A stretch of 7,700 bases of DNA, taken from assembly GCA_003645845.1 (NCBI GenBank), contig QNCV01000115.1, positions 1 through 7,700 on the forward strand, in the 5' to 3' direction. Source of the stretch: Fidelibacterota bacterium (GTDB lineage: Bacteria; Fidelibacterota; UBA2242). The translations under genes were made by a program, and so were the position numbers. A model generated the notes under the pieces. That model saw only the letters and a list, made by a program, of their open reading frames with translations, was not told where the DNA came from and made no database searches. Of the stretch, positions 6,136-7,700 are shown piece after piece. Every line of letters begins with the position of its first letter. Position 1 is the stretch's first letter.

Positions 6136-6147
6136 AGCGCAAGCGCT
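6136..6147. repeat. Short inverted repeat in the moxR/receptor gap
   Basis: AGCGC (6136-6140) and GCGCT (6143-6147) are perfect complements separated by AA. The site lies between the divergent moxR and receptor genes, with a T9 tract at 6167-6175 nearby. It overlaps a weak minus-strand promoter-like pair (-35 TTGCGC at 6142-6137, -10 TAGATT at 6119-6114, 17-bp spacing). An operator is possible. With a 2-nt spacer it is unlikely to act as an RNA hairpin. Confidence 0.3.
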
Positions 6148-6194
6148 CTTATCGAATTCCGGATGGTTTTTTTTTCGGGATAAAAGTTTTAAGT

Positions 6195-6223
6195 TTGCAA
6201 TCGCTTTTTCTGAATGGTATCAA
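6195..6223 (+). promoter_or_regulatory. Candidate promoter of the TonB receptor gene
   Basis: TTGCAA (6195-6200), a 17-bp spacer and TATCAA (6218-6223) each match 4 of 6 sigma70 consensus positions. They lie 38 bp before the receptor ATG. The surrounding 184-bp intergenic region shows no B12-box-like sequence (GCCACTG), so I see no cobalamin riboswitch, although related receptors are often controlled by one. Confidence 0.3.
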
Positions 6224-6261
6224 AAATAATTTTCTTCAGTACCCCGCTGTTGGAGTCATCA

Positions 6262-7700
6262 ATGAAAAAAAATCTTTCAGTGATTTTCACCATCGGAATA
6301 TTTCAGTCACTTTTTGCCCAATATTCCGTCTACGATTTTGATCCGGTTATTGTCACCGGCAGCCTCGCCGAGCAACAGTGGTCGTCGGCACTTCGCAATA
6401 CAACTGTGATTAACCGCGCACAGATTGAGATGGGGAATTCCCAAAGCATCGATAACATATTAGAAAGTGTCATTGGAATCGATTGCCGTTCTCAAGGTCC
6501 TGGAAACGTCCAGACAGACGTTAGTATCCGGGGGGCAGGCGCAGAACAGACTCTCATATTGATTGACGGCATTGCGGTTACCGATCCCCAGACGGCGCAT
6601 TTTTCAATGGACCTGCCAATCAGCAACCGGGATATCGAACAGGTTGAAATCATCAAAGGTGGCGCCTCGAAAATCTACGGGGCCGGCGCCTACGGCGGTG
6701 TCATCAATTTTATTACACGCCAAAACCAACCGTCCTTTTTTGAAATCACCGCCCATAGCGGCAGTTTCGAAACTTTCGGAGCAAGCGCCGGACTTTTCCG
6801 GCATATCGGAAAATTTCAAACCCGCCTGAGTTCCTCTTATCAGCAATCAGAGGGATACCGTTATAACACTGACTTCAAACATCTGAATCTTTCACTGAAC
6901 AGTGTTTTCCAGAACTCCCGGAGATTCAGCAAATTCTCAATTGCCTATCTTAATAAGGATTTCGGAGCCAATGATTTTTATTATACCGATAAAGCCGAGC
7001 AGCGCGAAAGCACCGAAACCCTGATGTTCAGCGCGGTTCACCGGCAATCGGGAAAAACCGGACCATTTAAAACCAGTCTCAGCTGGCGGAGCCATCTCGA
7101 TCACTACATTTACGATTTCACGAATCCCGCTTTGTATGAAAACCGGCACAGAACCAATGTGGTTCAGACGACAATGCTGAAAACCGTCTATCTCAGAAAC
7201 GGTGTGTTCAATGTCTCGGTCAATAGCCATTTTGAACAAATTCACAGCAATAATCTGGGCAACCACCAGCGCACCGCGGCAGGTCTTGCCGCTGAGTATC
7301 AACAATCACTGGGAAAACGAGTAAACCTGCAGATTGGCATTGCCGATGATTATTATTCCGACTGGGGCAATGCCTTTATGCCCGGCGTTGACCTGCGCAT
7401 TGACATCGGTGATAAACTTGTCGCCCAAAGCTCTATTAGCCGGGCCTATCGAATCCCATCCTTCACCGAACTGTATTATTCCAGTCCTACGAATCAGGGC
7501 AACCCGGATCTGAAGCCTGAAATCGGCTGGACAGCTGAACAGAATTTGCGATATAATCAGGGGAAAACAACAACCGCTATAGGTCTGTTTTTTAGGAGAG
7601 GAGACAAACAGATTGATTGGGTCCGTCAACAAACCGGTGACCAATGGCAGGTTCGAAACATTTCCAGAATCGAAAATATCGGTCTGGAAACATCTTTTAA
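6262..7700 (+). CDS. TonB-dependent receptor, BtuB-like (3' end cut off)
   Basis: The reading frame is open from the ATG at 6262 to the window edge, giving 479 codons. GGAG (6252-6255) lies 6 nt before the ATG. The product is an outer-membrane gated transporter for a scarce ligand such as a metal chelate or cobalamin. It starts with a signal peptide (MKKN, hydrophobic core, probable cleavage at A19-Q20). A TonB-box-like DPVIVT (27-32) follows, then a plug domain (about 38-153) with SIRGAG (88-93), LIDGI (100-104), VEIIKGGASKIYGAGAYGGVINFITR, and the start of the 22-strand barrel. RAYRIPSFTELYY (from 394) and NPDLKPE (414-420) are conserved barrel motifs of BtuB/siderophore-type receptors. Full-length members of this type usually run about 600-700 residues, so roughly the last quarter to third is missing. 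It is divergent from moxR. Ligand unknown: no riboswitch, TonB or ABC transporter gene is in view. Confidence 0.93.
   Translation, partial: MKKNLSVIFTIGIFQSLFAQYSVYDFDPVIVTGSLAEQQWSSALRNTTVINRAQIEMGNSQSIDNILESVIGIDCRSQGPGNVQTDVSIRGAGAEQTLILIDGIAVTDPQTAHFSMDLPISNRDIEQVEIIKGGASKIYGAGAYGGVINFITRQNQPSFFEITAHSGSFETFGASAGLFRHIGKFQTRLSSSYQQSEGYRYNTDFKHLNLSLNSVFQNSRRFSKFSIAYLNKDFGANDFYYTDKAEQRESTETLMFSAVHRQSGKTGPFKTSLSWRSHLDHYIYDFTNPALYENRHRTNVVQTTMLKTVYLRNGVFNVSVNSHFEQIHSNNLGNHQRTAAGLAAEYQQSLGKRVNLQIGIADDYYSDWGNAFMPGVDLRIDIGDKLVAQSSISRAYRIPSFTELYYSSPTNQGNPDLKPEIGWTAEQNLRYNQGKTTTAIGLFFRRGDKQIDWVRQQTGDQWQVRNISRIENIGLETSF

Noticed and set aside
6563..6829. Second plus-strand frame inside the TonB receptor
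   Set aside because: It overlaps the receptor plug in another frame; the receptor frame has the conserved motifs and stays open to the window edge.
6937..7644. Two adjacent minus-strand open frames opposite the receptor barrel
   Set aside because: They are antisense to the receptor, with no domain, and their low-complexity hydrophobic runs are expected from the reverse of a beta-barrel gene.

Overview
The window holds seven protein genes in two transcription orientations, a repeat-rich gene-free stretch at its left end, and a TonB-dependent receptor gene cut off by the right edge. The organism is a Gram-negative bacterium: it has a Gram-negative-type lipoprotein and a TonB-dependent outer-membrane receptor. 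A dispersed AT-rich repeat built on a 10-bp CAGATTTACA-like period and the general gene style remind me of the FCB superphylum and neighbours (Calditrichota, KSB1, Cloacimonadota, Marinimicrobia). That placement comes from memory and no marker gene here fixes it.

Left to right: (1) Bases 1-428 have no gene. They carry two ~110-bp direct repeats with three mismatches, an ACTTTGAA-type microrepeat and a set of mutually exclusive hairpins. (2) A zinc-ribbon Nudix hydrolase (minus) is divergent from a PfkB-family sugar kinase (plus), across a 93-bp gap containing a nearly symmetric pair of promoter-like elements. (3) The kinase is followed 12 bp later by mtnA (methylthioribose-1-phosphate isomerase), so the two probably form one operon. 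(4) A TPR-repeat lipoprotein follows, then a clean bidirectional hairpin terminator. (5) Converging on it from the right is a two-gene moxR - DUF58 operon on the minus strand. The DUF58 gene cannot start at ATG; its start is TTG or GTG. (6) A BtuB-like TonB-dependent receptor is transcribed divergently from moxR and continues past base 7700.

Functionally the window is mostly housekeeping and accessory metabolism. MtnA belongs to 5'-methylthioadenosine salvage, and its PfkB partner probably phosphorylates a pentose or nucleoside-related substrate. MoxR and DUF58 form the usual AAA+ chaperone/VWA-like pair. I do not see a convincing new defence, mobile or RNA system. The points most worth a second look are the PfkB-MtnA pairing, the symmetric divergent promoter, the forced non-ATG start of the DUF58 gene, and the structured direct repeats.
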